The notes under the pieces: model-generated
Database searches by the model: none
Told to the model about the DNA's origin: nothing
The model's input: only the letters and a program-made list of their open reading frames with translations
Shown: piece by piece, positions 48,720-57,770 of the stretch
Position numbering within the stretch: the first letter of the stretch is position 1
Layout: each line of letters starts with the position of its first letter
Translations under genes and position numbers: made by a program
From: Trichomonas tenax
Lineage: Eukaryota; Parabasalia; Trichomonadida; Trichomonadidae
NCBI GenBank assembly: GCA_023091735.1
Contig: JALKBU010000005.1
Location: 91,421-155,420, forward strand
Direction: 5' to 3'
DNA: 64,000 bases

Positions 48720-50633
48720 ATGAATCAAGAAATTGTTGATTTAGTCATGAACTTCATAAACAGTCCAAATTCGTGTTCCTTCGACAACGTTTACATGGCG
48801 ATATGGAATGCAATGGAGCAAAAAGTGGACTTAAAGCCTTCAATTTCACATATTATCGATGAATTAACGCAAGTTCCGACTCACGGTGACACAGACTTGG
48901 AGAGATTCTATAATAAACTCGAAACTTACCGCAGAAATGTCGAAATTTTGATGTCTATATTCACATATTACGATTCTACGCTTGGAGAGAAAGAAAACGA
49001 AACAATAGCCGGCCTTGCGACAGCACAGATATTATCGAAGTTCTTTTACAACGAAGCAACGATTTTATCGTTGCAGAAACTTGTAACTGAAATATTTTCA
49101 TCATTTTTAAGAAACGATGTTCCAATACCGAAAGAACTCACAAAGATTTCGTTATACATTTACAAAGTGAGTCTTCCCTCGCTCGATCTTTACATTAAAA
49201 TCTTCAGCAACACATTTCAAACAGAACTCAAATTCTACATTCAATCGATCCCATTCAGCGAATGCTCAAACACAATGGACGAAATCAGACTCATTCACTC
49301 AACATATAAACGAATTCACGAAGGAATCGACAATGCTTTGCCTCCACACACGAAACAGCACTTGAGAGAGCTATTTAACGCTTTGGTGATCGACAACGAA
49401 CTCGAGAGAATCATTTCGACGAAGTCAATTAAAGAAGCGATCGAAACAAATACAATTTCAACTTTATACGAAGTTATTCAGTTTGGACGCAAAGAATGGC
49501 TCAAGAAACTCTCGAGTTCGTTCAAAGAATACCTCAAAGACCTTCTAAAGTCATTCCCTGAATCTCCATTTCCTGAATTTTGCGAAAACACATCAAAAGC
49601 ATACAACGACGCGTGCAAACTCAACGCGGAGTCTCTAAACAACAGCTTCACATCAGAAATCAAGTCCTCGTTCAACAGATACCTCGACGAACAGCAATTC
49701 ACAGACAAACTTTGCGCGTATCACGACATGAATCAAGAGCCTCTTTTATCGGTTGCGCCGCTCTGTAAGTTCTTAGACAGCGACGCTAGCTTCGCAGAGC
49801 AGTACGCGCGATATCTGACGAGGCGTTTGCTATCGAGTTCGACGACTGTCGAGAAAGAGAGAGCTTTGTATTTCTTCTTCAAGGAAAACAACGTAAATTT
49901 GGACCACATCGGAAAGATTTTGGACGAATTCACGAAACCGCCACTGATGTCGTGTGTTGTCGATGACACGCAGATTAACATCTTCATTCTCTTCTCGTAT
50001 TCGTGGGACATTTTGAAGCCAATCAACTACAAACTGCCTCCTTTCTTCCAGAACTTGTTTACAAAGAGTCTGCAGATGTCCGACATCAACCCGAACAAAG
50101 TCGTGCGGCCGACAGACAACTATTCGACTGTAGAGTTCTCCAACGGCAAAGACACGTTCTCTCTGAACTTACTTCACGCGTGCATCATCCAGAGAATTCT
50201 CGAAAACAACGGGATAACGTTCCAAGAGCTGAAAACTGAACTGGAAATAGATACAACAGATTTGAAGAATGCGATGCTCAGTTTGATCAATTTCAAGATA
50301 ATTGAGCAGCGTGGGAGCACATTCGTCTTCGTTGGCCCTCCTTCTAACGCCAACAGCCTTCAGAGCGTCTCCAATGAGATCCAGAAGAGATCCGTCGAAG
50401 ACGTTCACTTCGATAATTGCAATGAACAGATTGAGGCTGCAATTTGCAAGTTCCTCAAAGGTAGAAGGCCGGCGACAGTCGATGAAATAATGGAGACCGT
50501 TTTCAAGGCCTTGAAGCCGAAATTTAATCCAACAGAAGAAGATGTCAACGCGTGTATCAAAAAACTCGTTGACAAGGAGTACATTATACCGCACGGTGGA
50601 CTCCAGAACTGCTATAGAATAAGTAAGCATTAG
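48720..50633 (+). CDS. Cullin, second and divergent paralogue
   Basis: A 637-residue cullin, shorter than usual at the N-terminus. The cullin homology region includes AEQYARYLTRRLLSSSTTVE (compare F..YY...LA.RLL) and LLHACIIQRILENNGITFQE. The C-terminal winged helix reads IEAAICKFLKGRRPATVDEI, then KFNPTEEDVNACIKKLVDKE and YIIPHGG. The Lys in CKFLKGRR aligns with the NEDD8 site. It shares little obvious sequence with the cullin at 33557, so the pair is not a recent tandem duplication. A truncated cullin of this type could serve a different adaptor set; anaphase-promoting complex Apc2 is an alternative but the intact neddylation Lys argues against it. Confidence 0.8.
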   Translation: MNQEIVDLVMNFINSPNSCSFDNVYMAIWNAMEQKVDLKPSISHIIDELTQVPTHGDTDLERFYNKLETYRRNVEILMSIFTYYDSTLGEKENETIAGLATAQILSKFFYNEATILSLQKLVTEIFSSFLRNDVPIPKELTKISLYIYKVSLPSLDLYIKIFSNTFQTELKFYIQSIPFSECSNTMDEIRLIHSTYKRIHEGIDNALPPHTKQHLRELFNALVIDNELERIISTKSIKEAIETNTISTLYEVIQFGRKEWLKKLSSSFKEYLKDLLKSFPESPFPEFCENTSKAYNDACKLNAESLNNSFTSEIKSSFNRYLDEQQFTDKLCAYHDMNQEPLLSVAPLCKFLDSDASFAEQYARYLTRRLLSSSTTVEKERALYFFFKENNVNLDHIGKILDEFTKPPLMSCVVDDTQINIFILFSYSWDILKPINYKLPPFFQNLFTKSLQMSDINPNKVVRPTDNYSTVEFSNGKDTFSLNLLHACIIQRILENNGITFQELKTELEIDTTDLKNAMLSLINFKIIEQRGSTFVFVGPPSNANSLQSVSNEIQKRSVEDVHFDNCNEQIEAAICKFLKGRRPATVDEIMETVFKALKPKFNPTEEDVNACIKKLVDKEYIIPHGGLQNCYRISKH

Positions 50634-50771
50634 AAATATTATTTTATTTATATATATTATTAAAATCTTTTTGTCATTCAGTTTTTATTACATCTGAATA
50701 TGTTTTTGAATGTTTTTTTGTATTTTTAATCAACAATTTATTTTTTTGGATAATAAATAAAACATAATTTT

Positions 50772-51026
50772 TCATGCGTTTGGATTGTGCCTCATTAGGT
50801 ACTGCGCGAGGAAGAGAATAGGCTGGATTTCCGGAAGTTTTTCGCCGGAATTTACTCTTTTGCTCATCAATTCTTCTTCAACGAGTAAAGCTTCGAAACC
50901 GTTCGTGAGTGTCGGGAAAAGTTTCTCTTCGAGATAATTTTTAAGCTCCGGTTTGTCTCTTATCAACGCTTGAAGCTCTTCCATTTTTTTTGTAAAATGG
51001 ACGTTTTTAATCTTGAAAAGTGTCAT
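50772..51026 (-). CDS. Dpy-30-domain small protein
   Basis: An 84-residue protein from the ATG at 51026; a second Met at 50984 would give 70 residues. The C-terminal 45 residues match the Dpy-30 dimerisation motif: YLEEKLFPTLTNGFEALLVE, then LPEIQPILFLAQYLMRHNP (compare Y....V.P.L..GL..L....P..PI.FLA.YLL.HNP). Dpy-30 docks on ASH2L in COMPASS, and similar domains dock radial-spoke and PKA-type proteins in cilia. The linker is longer than in canonical Dpy-30. It shares a divergent promoter with the giant coiled-coil gene. Confidence 0.75.
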   Translation of the reverse strand: MTLFKIKNVHFTKKMEELQALIRDKPELKNYLEEKLFPTLTNGFEALLVEEELMSKRVNSGEKLPEIQPILFLAQYLMRHNPNA

Positions 51027-51027
51027 A

Positions 51028-51181
51028 TTTACATGCCATTTTTAAGTTTACATGTCATTTTAGTAATATTATGTAAATCAAATTTTGATCAAAGATTTAT
51101 GATTTCCATAATAAATAGAATATAAAACAAAGAATTTATGAATATTTCATTTACATGTCAAAAATACAATTTACACGACAA
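51028..51181. promoter_or_regulatory. Four TTTACAYGNCA elements in a divergent promoter
   Basis: TTTACATGCCA (51028), TTTACATGTCA (51047), TTTACATGTCA (51150) and TTTACACGACA (51170) lie between the ATGs at 51026 (-) and 51294 (+). The first pair lies next to the Dpy-30 gene, the second pair about 115-145 bp before the coiled-coil gene. Each pair is spaced about 19-20 bp. Confidence 0.55.
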
Positions 51182-51293
51182 AAATCCGAAATTTAAAAAA
51201 TCAAAATTTAACCAAAAATTCAATATCTACTTATAAAGGAGAATATAAATTCATAAAATCGAAATAAAACAAAAAGTGCACGTTTAAAAATAA

Positions 51294-54200
51294 ATGACGA
51301 CGCCTCTGAGAACTCCAAAGCGATGGGAACTGAGCGCGGAAGGAACACCGATAACGCCGTCACCAGGTCCAAATGTTTCTCCGTACATCATTGTGCAGCA
51401 ATACAAAGACCAAATGACGCAATTGCAAGATGAACTTTTTTCGCTCAAAATGAAATACAATGAGCTGCAAAACAAGTATCAGGACGACACAATTAAGTAC
51501 AAGAAAGTGATTACACAGCTCGAGGAAACAAAATATGAATATTTATCACAAAGCGGGAGTTTGGGACCTGATAACTCAAACATTCAGAATTCAAAGTCAA
51601 CTGTTGTCTCAAGCAGCGAGTTTTCGAACATCAATGAGTGGATGGAGAAGCTAGAAAGAGCAACGAAAGAAAACGAGGAATTGAAGCGTGAAAAGGAGGC
51701 TTATGAAGACCTTTCGAGGACTTTACAGAACAATCTTGACAGCCAAGTCAAAAACTACGATTTTCAGATAATTAAGCTAAAAGATGAAAATAACGACTTG
51801 ATAAAGCTCAATTCACAGTTGCAGGAGAAAATTAAGCTCCTTAGCACATCGTATACAGACGTTACAGCGAAATTGGACAAAAATAACAAAGATCATGATT
51901 TAGAACTCCAAAAATTAACTGAATCACACAACCAACGCATTCAGGAGATAGAGGAGATCCACAAAACAACAATAAAACAGCTCCAATCAAATAAAGACAC
52001 TAATTCAGAGAAATCTCAACAAAAAATCAATGAAATTCAATCAGAACTCGAGAAGTCACAACAGGAAAAGCAATGGATAGACGAATCCTTCAGATCTAAA
52101 CAAGAAGAATCCAACAAAACGATTTCTTTGTTGAATATTCAAATCACACAACTTCAAAATCAATTAGAACGCTCATATGCTGGTAAAGAAGCCGATGATA
52201 TTGCATCAAAGAAGCATTTGGCTGATTTAGAACGCCAGATTGCTGAAAAAGATCTCGAAATCTATACATTGTTGACAAACAACGGAAGATTTGAAGAAAA
52301 GATCAAAATTTTGGAGTCAAACGTCGAAGGATATGAAAATAAACGCAAAGAAATGAACGAAAACCAACAAAAACTCGAAAAATCGTTCAATGAAATCAAA
52401 AATAAACTCGAAATCGAAAAAGCGGAGAAAGAAATTCATGTCAACAACAACTTGGACCTAAAGAAGCAAAATGAAGATCTAAACACAAAATACATAAAAG
52501 ATAAAAACGAAATGCAGTCAGAACTTGAAGAACTGAGACTAAAACTCGTGAAATTAAGCAACTCGAATGAAAAAGATATCGAAATATTGAAGAATGAAAA
52601 TCAATCATTAAAACAAAAAATATTCGATTTGAATAATTTAATTGAGCAATCAAAGAACAGTCCATCGAAGTCCAATTACACGGCGCTGTTGCAGGAGAAC
52701 GCAGGGTTCAAAGTTCAGCTAAATATGATGAAATTAGAGAATGAAGAACTCAAAAAAGAAATTTCAAGTTTCGAGTCTCTCGAGAAGGATAATGACGACA
52801 TGAAGCGACAGATAGAAGACCTATTGCATCTCGAGCAGGAGAATGACGATCTAAGGAAGGAAATCGACAACATGAAGATAATCCAGGACGAAAACAGCGA
52901 TTTAGCAGAGAGAGTGAAAGAAATTGATTCTTTACAAAATGAAATCGAATTATTAAAGAAGAAATTAAGTGATTCAGATTATCTCAATGGAGTCCTCAAA
53001 CAACAGATCAGAGATTTGAACAAGAAAGGTGAAAACGTCGAGAATCAACAGGAATTAGTGATAAATCTCAAAGTCGAAAATCAGTTGTTAAACAAACAAA
53101 TTAAAGACATCGAAAACGAACAAAACAAACTCAAAGAAGAAAACGAAGAACTCCAAAACGAAATTTTATCATTAGAAAATGAAAACAAGCAATTGATAAC
53201 ATCGAAATCAAAAGAAATTTCTCAATTGCAAAACAAAATCAATGAATTACAAAAAACTCAAAATGAAAACAAAGAACTCAAAAATGAAAATGAAGAGCTT
53301 AAGAAAGAAAATGAAGAACTTAAGAAAGAAAACAAAGAACTTAAGAAAGAAAACGAAGATGTTCAAGTTGAAAAAGATCAATTGATTGTCGTTAATGAAA
53401 ATCTTCAATCGCAAATTGAAAATCTCAAAGAAGAAAACGAACAATTGAAGTCATCAAAACAGTCTCCGAGACAGAAACAGCTTCAGAATGAAATCGAAAA
53501 TCTTAAATCAGAAAACGAAAAACTTCAAGAAACGATTGATGAAATCGAAGCAGAAAGAGAACAATTGATCAACGAAAACGAGAAACTCAAAATCAAATCT
53601 CCAAGAAATGAAAGACAAATCAAACAACTTCAAAGTGAAATTGAAACTCTTAAATCAGAAAACGAAAAACTTAAAAATGAAAAAGTTTCACCACGAAAAT
53701 TGAACGAAATTTCATTATTGAAGAATGAAATCCAAAAGATAACAGAAGAAAACAATGATTTGAAGCAGCAAATCGAAGATTCTAAAGCAGGGAATGAAAA
53801 ATTAAATGAAGAAATCAACAACTTAAAACAAGAATTAGAAAGTCGTTCTTCTCCAATTTATTCTCCTGTTTCTTCATTATCGCAATCAGCAATGAAGTCA
53901 ATGTCTCCAACGCAGAAGAGAGCGTTCGAGAATCTTCAAGAAAAATTCAACAAACTTCAAAATGAAAACGAAAGACTCAAAAAATCTTCTCCGAGAAAAC
54001 AAAATGAAATCGAACAACTGAAGAAAGAAAAAGCAAATCTCCAAAACAAAATCAATGAACTAGAGAATGAATTGGAAGAGATTAAATCAGAAAACGAGAA
54101 ACTCAATGAAGATATCAATGAAATGGAAATCGAAAAAGAAGAATTGTTGAAACAAATCAAAGATAAAAATCAATCTTTCAATGAACTTCAGAATGAAATA

Positions 54201-56618
54201 CAAAATCTCAAAGAAGAAAACGAACAATTGAAGTCATCAAAACAGTCTCCGAGACAGAAACAGCTTCAGAATGAAATCGAAAATCTTAAATCAGAAAACG
54301 AAAAACTTCAAGAAACGATTGATGAAATCGAAGCAGAAAGAGAACAATTGATCAACGAAAACGAGAAACTCAAAATCAAATCTCCAAGAAATGAAAGACA
54401 AATCAAACAACTTCAAAGTGAAATTGAAACTCTTAAATCAGAAAACGAAAAACTTAAAAATGAAAAAGTTTCACCACGAAAATTGAACGAAATTTCATTA
54501 TTGAAGAATGAAATCCAAAAGATAACAGAAGAAAACAATGATTCGAAGCAAAAAATTGAAGAAACAAAAGAAGATCTCAATAATCTCAAATCAGAGAATG
54601 AAAAACTCAAAAATGAAATAGTTTCACCACGAAAATTGAACGAAATTTCTCAATTGAAGAACGAAATCCAAAAGTTAACAGAAGAAAACAACGATTTGAA
54701 GCAACAAATTGAAGATGATTTCAATTATCTCAAAACAGAGAATGAAAGATTAAATGATGAAAACAACAACTTAAAGCAACAAATGGAAACAGATGCATTG
54801 AGAAGCAGCAGTTCTCCACTTCATTCACAAGTTTCTTCGTTATCGCAGTCATCAATGAAGTCAATGTCTCCAACGCAAAAGAGAGTTTTTGAGAATCTTC
54901 AAGAAGAAGTCAACAAATTGCAAATCGAAAACGAAAGACTCAAAAAATATTCTCCAAGAAGACAAAATGAAATCGAACAACTGAAGAAAGAAAAAGCAAA
55001 TCTTGAAGATGAAAATGAGAACTTAAAAGACAGAATCTCTGAGTTGGAAGAAGAATTGGAAAATGTTCAACAAAATGAAGAACTTCAAAAGTTGAAATCT
55101 GAAGTGAATGAACTTAAAGATGAAGTAACAGATCTCCAAGTCGACAATGACATATTGACGAAAGAAAATGAACATTACAAAGAGGAAATGAAAGAAATTT
55201 ATAATCTCAAAGCAGTAGTTAAAGTTCTTAAAGAAGAAAACCAAAAACTCGATAAAGAAATCGATTCCCTTCACACAGAGAATGATATTTTGAAGGAGGA
55301 AAATAACATTCTCAAGCAATCTTCAATAATCGATTCTTCATATTCTTCGAAGAGATCATCAAAGAGATCGAAGTCTGTAAACACTTCAGAAGACGAAAAT
55401 GCAATTCTCAAAGCAAGAATCAAAGAGTTAGAGAACCAAATCTTCAATGCAAAATCGCAAAACACATTTAAGAGGAACGCAAACACTTCTTCTGAGACTC
55501 CTGTTGACACTTCGCTTTCTCATATTCCAAATTCACCGCTTTCAACGCCAAAGGAACTGAGAAAGATGGCAGCGACGATTGAGAGACTTCAGAAGAGCGT
55601 TGAACAGCAGAAATTGACGATTGTTGATTTAACAGCGCAAATCGCGAAATTGCAGCGTGAAAACGAAACATTGAGAAATGAAAGTTCGTTTATCACAGAA
55701 AAAGAAACCGAAGATGCGAAAATTAGAATAGAATCGCTTCAAGTTGAACTCAAACAAACAATCGAAATTCTCAAATCAACACAAGAAGAACTGAAAATAA
55801 CAAAAGAAAACAATTCGTCAAACTCTGATTTAAGAAGAAGATTGGCAACAGTCCAAAGCGAATTGATCGAAGCAAACACAAAACTCACAAAAGCATTACA
55901 AGAGAAGAGAGAAATCGAAGCGAAGAACAATGAAAGCTTCGTTGGTGCTGCAGAACTTGTTGAAGAAGAGTACAAAGAGAGAATCGAAGAGCTCCAGAGA
56001 ATGAACACGAAAATGCAATCGGAGAACTCTAAAATGAAAGTTAAAATATCAGAATACGAAGTAAAGATCTCTGAACTCGAAAGTAATGTCAATGTTCTTC
56101 AGGAGAACATCGATAAGCTTCAAGATCACGCAGCAGAGTTAGAACAAGAGAACATTCAAATCTCTGATCAACTCTCGAATCAAAGCGATGAAGGGGAAGT
56201 CACAACATTGCAAGAGAAGATATTACAGATGCAGAAGGAAGCAATTGAGATGAGAAGTGAATTAATAGAGTTAGAATCAGCAAAATCGACAATCAAAGTT
56301 CTCCAGAAGAAATTAAATTCCGTCGAAGTCAATCAAAAAGTTGAAAGTTGCGTTTGCAATTGCAAATGCAGTGAAGCTTTAGCAGAAGTTGCAGAAGAGT
56401 TCAGAAAGATGAAGGAAGCAGTCTCTCAGTCACTCTATGGTGATCAAGTTATCAAAGAACTTGAAAGACAACGCCAAGAGAATCAAGAACTGCGTCAAAG
56501 AATGGGAGTCACACAGAGCACTTCACAGCTTGCTAACACAGCTGTTCAAGCGATATATAACATTATGAACACCTTAGACGAACAACACAAAGAAATTATG
56601 ACTACGTTAGAAAATTAA
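51294..56618 (+). CDS. Giant coiled-coil protein (1,774 aa) with internal duplications and SP/TP motifs
   Basis: Almost the whole protein is heptad-repeat coiled coil rich in Glu, Lys, Asn and Gln. The N-terminus (PLRTPKRWELSAEGTPITPS) has several TP/SP sites of CDK type. Periodic breaks carry SPRQ, SPRN, SPRK and SPTQKR motifs. Repeats at residues about 710-825 and 970-1085 are copies of one another, exact at the DNA level for 342 bp. The last 90 residues include a Cys cluster (CVCNCKCSEAL) and a helical end (TAVQAIYNIMNTLDEQHKEI). Long coiled coils of this type build the trichomonad costa, pelta-axostyle or centrosomal fibres, or tether Golgi membranes; I cannot tell which. The gene has no introns. 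Confidence 0.85.
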   Translation: MTTPLRTPKRWELSAEGTPITPSPGPNVSPYIIVQQYKDQMTQLQDELFSLKMKYNELQNKYQDDTIKYKKVITQLEETKYEYLSQSGSLGPDNSNIQNSKSTVVSSSEFSNINEWMEKLERATKENEELKREKEAYEDLSRTLQNNLDSQVKNYDFQIIKLKDENNDLIKLNSQLQEKIKLLSTSYTDVTAKLDKNNKDHDLELQKLTESHNQRIQEIEEIHKTTIKQLQSNKDTNSEKSQQKINEIQSELEKSQQEKQWIDESFRSKQEESNKTISLLNIQITQLQNQLERSYAGKEADDIASKKHLADLERQIAEKDLEIYTLLTNNGRFEEKIKILESNVEGYENKRKEMNENQQKLEKSFNEIKNKLEIEKAEKEIHVNNNLDLKKQNEDLNTKYIKDKNEMQSELEELRLKLVKLSNSNEKDIEILKNENQSLKQKIFDLNNLIEQSKNSPSKSNYTALLQENAGFKVQLNMMKLENEELKKEISSFESLEKDNDDMKRQIEDLLHLEQENDDLRKEIDNMKIIQDENSDLAERVKEIDSLQNEIELLKKKLSDSDYLNGVLKQQIRDLNKKGENVENQQELVINLKVENQLLNKQIKDIENEQNKLKEENEELQNEILSLENENKQLITSKSKEISQLQNKINELQKTQNENKELKNENEELKKENEELKKENKELKKENEDVQVEKDQLIVVNENLQSQIENLKEENEQLKSSKQSPRQKQLQNEIENLKSENEKLQETIDEIEAEREQLINENEKLKIKSPRNERQIKQLQSEIETLKSENEKLKNEKVSPRKLNEISLLKNEIQKITEENNDLKQQIEDSKAGNEKLNEEINNLKQELESRSSPIYSPVSSLSQSAMKSMSPTQKRAFENLQEKFNKLQNENERLKKSSPRKQNEIEQLKKEKANLQNKINELENELEEIKSENEKLNEDINEMEIEKEELLKQIKDKNQSFNELQNEIQNLKEENEQLKSSKQSPRQKQLQNEIENLKSENEKLQETIDEIEAEREQLINENEKLKIKSPRNERQIKQLQSEIETLKSENEKLKNEKVSPRKLNEISLLKNEIQKITEENNDSKQKIEETKEDLNNLKSENEKLKNEIVSPRKLNEISQLKNEIQKLTEENNDLKQQIEDDFNYLKTENERLNDENNNLKQQMETDALRSSSSPLHSQVSSLSQSSMKSMSPTQKRVFENLQEEVNKLQIENERLKKYSPRRQNEIEQLKKEKANLEDENENLKDRISELEEELENVQQNEELQKLKSEVNELKDEVTDLQVDNDILTKENEHYKEEMKEIYNLKAVVKVLKEENQKLDKEIDSLHTENDILKEENNILKQSSIIDSSYSSKRSSKRSKSVNTSEDENAILKARIKELENQIFNAKSQNTFKRNANTSSETPVDTSLSHIPNSPLSTPKELRKMAATIERLQKSVEQQKLTIVDLTAQIAKLQRENETLRNESSFITEKETEDAKIRIESLQVELKQTIEILKSTQEELKITKENNSSNSDLRRRLATVQSELIEANTKLTKALQEKREIEAKNNESFVGAAELVEEEYKERIEELQRMNTKMQSENSKMKVKISEYEVKISELESNVNVLQENIDKLQDHAAELEQENIQISDQLSNQSDEGEVTTLQEKILQMQKEAIEMRSELIELESAKSTIKVLQKKLNSVEVNQKVESCVCNCKCSEALAEVAEEFRKMKEAVSQSLYGDQVIKELERQRQENQELRQRMGVTQSTSQLANTAVQAIYNIMNTLDEQHKEIMTTLEN
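53419..53760 (+). repeat. Direct repeat, copy 1 (342 bp)
   Basis: Compared base by base with 54202-54543, the two blocks are identical. Copy 1 starts at AAAATCTCAAAG and ends AACAATGATT. It lies in frame in the coiled-coil gene and encodes about 114 residues. Confidence 0.9.
54202..54543 (+). repeat. Direct repeat, copy 2 (342 bp)
   Basis: Identical to 53419-53760 at an offset of 783 bp. The flanking SSLSQS-MKSMSPTQKR blocks (about 53860 and 54830) are also duplicated but have diverged, so repeats of different age are present. Confidence 0.9.
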
Positions 56619-56746
56619 TAAATGTTTTATTTTTTATTATATATTGAACCCATTGTCAAAAAATGCCAAGAATTCTGAAGTTCATATATCATAAATATTT
56701 AATTGTTAAATTTGATTTTATTTGTCAAAAATATCGAATTCTGATA

Positions 56747-56800
56747 TTTACATGTCATATTTAATTTACATATCATTTTGGTGTTTATTTGTCAAATAAT
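56747..56800 (+). promoter_or_regulatory. TTTACATGTCA and TTTACATATCA elements before the SMN-like gene
   Basis: TTTACATGTCA (56747), TTTACATATCA (56765) and TTTATTTGTCA (56786) lie in the same orientation, 18-21 bp apart, ending a few bases before the ATG at 56803. Confidence 0.5.
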
Positions 56801-56802
56801 AA

Positions 56803-57426
56803 ATGATGAATGATCCAATCTTTGATCCTGTGAATTTGAAGCTCTATATTCCGAAGAGCGATAACGCTATCGTCGATGCATTTGAAATCGCTGTAAATTC
56901 GTTCAAAGTCGCGAATAAAATCGAAGGAGCGAAATTTTATATTCCAGAAAATGCAGAAGTCAATGTAAAACCGAAAGAAAACGAAATTGTTTCTACAATA
57001 GACATAAATTCAGTACCAAAACACGAATTAATTCCGAATTTCAAAATTAATGAAAAGGGAAGATCCGTTGAAAAGTATAACACACCACCGGAACACGAAG
57101 ATCCAAAACTGGTTCCACAGCAAACAGCTCCAAAGAAGACAAATAAAAATGATAAAAATCAAAATTCAAAGAAAAACAATACAACACATCAAAACAAAGA
57201 AAATCCACAACAAGAGACTCCAAATCCACCAGAACTCATTTCAAAAATTTCAAATAGTATTTCAATCACTCCACCTTCGATTCCACAAACAGAAAACGCG
57301 TGCACATATCCACCTCCTCTACCTCTCGACGCTGACCCAATCAGAAACCAAATGTTGCACGCTTGGTATTGGGCAGGTTATTACACAGGATTAAACGATG
57401 CACAGAAGCGTCTTCAGAAGCAGTGA
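56803..57426 (+). CDS. SMN: SMN (survival motor neuron) homologue without Tudor domain
   Basis: A 207-residue protein with both SMN ends. Residues about 20-43 (DNAIVDAFEIAVNSFKVANK) match the Gemin2-binding helix of SMN (ALIKAYDKAVASFKHALKN). A Lys/Asn/Gln-rich linker with KKTNKNDKNQNSKKNN follows. A Pro-rich patch (YPPPLPLDAD) precedes the C-terminal YG box MLHAWYWAGYYTGLNDAQKR (compare ML.SWYMSGYHTGYYMGF). SMN oligomerises through the YG box and assembles Sm cores on snRNAs. The central Tudor domain that reads dimethylarginine is missing, as in some fungal SMN proteins. PRMT5, the enzyme that makes those marks on Sm proteins, is also in the window. Confidence 0.85.
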   Translation: MMNDPIFDPVNLKLYIPKSDNAIVDAFEIAVNSFKVANKIEGAKFYIPENAEVNVKPKENEIVSTIDINSVPKHELIPNFKINEKGRSVEKYNTPPEHEDPKLVPQQTAPKKTNKNDKNQNSKKNNTTHQNKENPQQETPNPPELISKISNSISITPPSIPQTENACTYPPPLPLDADPIRNQMLHAWYWAGYYTGLNDAQKRLQKQ

Positions 57427-57770
57427 AACATTTCTTGTATGTTAAAAATAGATTTATTTAAAATATCAACAAGCATGAATAGATATAGAAATTTTGATGC
57501 ACTATTTAAATATGATTTATACATTGAATACAAATTGAAAATGCTGTATTAAGACGAAGTTGTATCGTATTTTTGAATACGGGTCCTTAATTACCTTTGT
57601 TTGATTGCCCCTCAAATTGTGATTAGCAATCAGAGTAGATGCATCTACATTTTGTGGTCTGAACCCCAAAAAAGTGAGCTCTAAAAAGTTACCCCCTTTT
57701 TTTATATAAGCAAAATATACTTCTAACTAAAATACCCATATGCTTCGTATTCGTTGTCATTATAATATAC
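57427..57770. other. Spacer between SMN-like gene and the GT61-like pseudogene
   Basis: About 340 bp with a GAATACGGGTCC-like patch (57577-57588) and a TTACCCCCTTTTTTT stretch (57690-57704). No gene is seen. Confidence 0.35.

Noticed and set aside
52441..55319. Phe/Ile/Leu-rich frames opposite the giant coiled-coil gene
   Set aside because: They are complements of GAA/AAA-rich codons and carry no membrane-protein logic.
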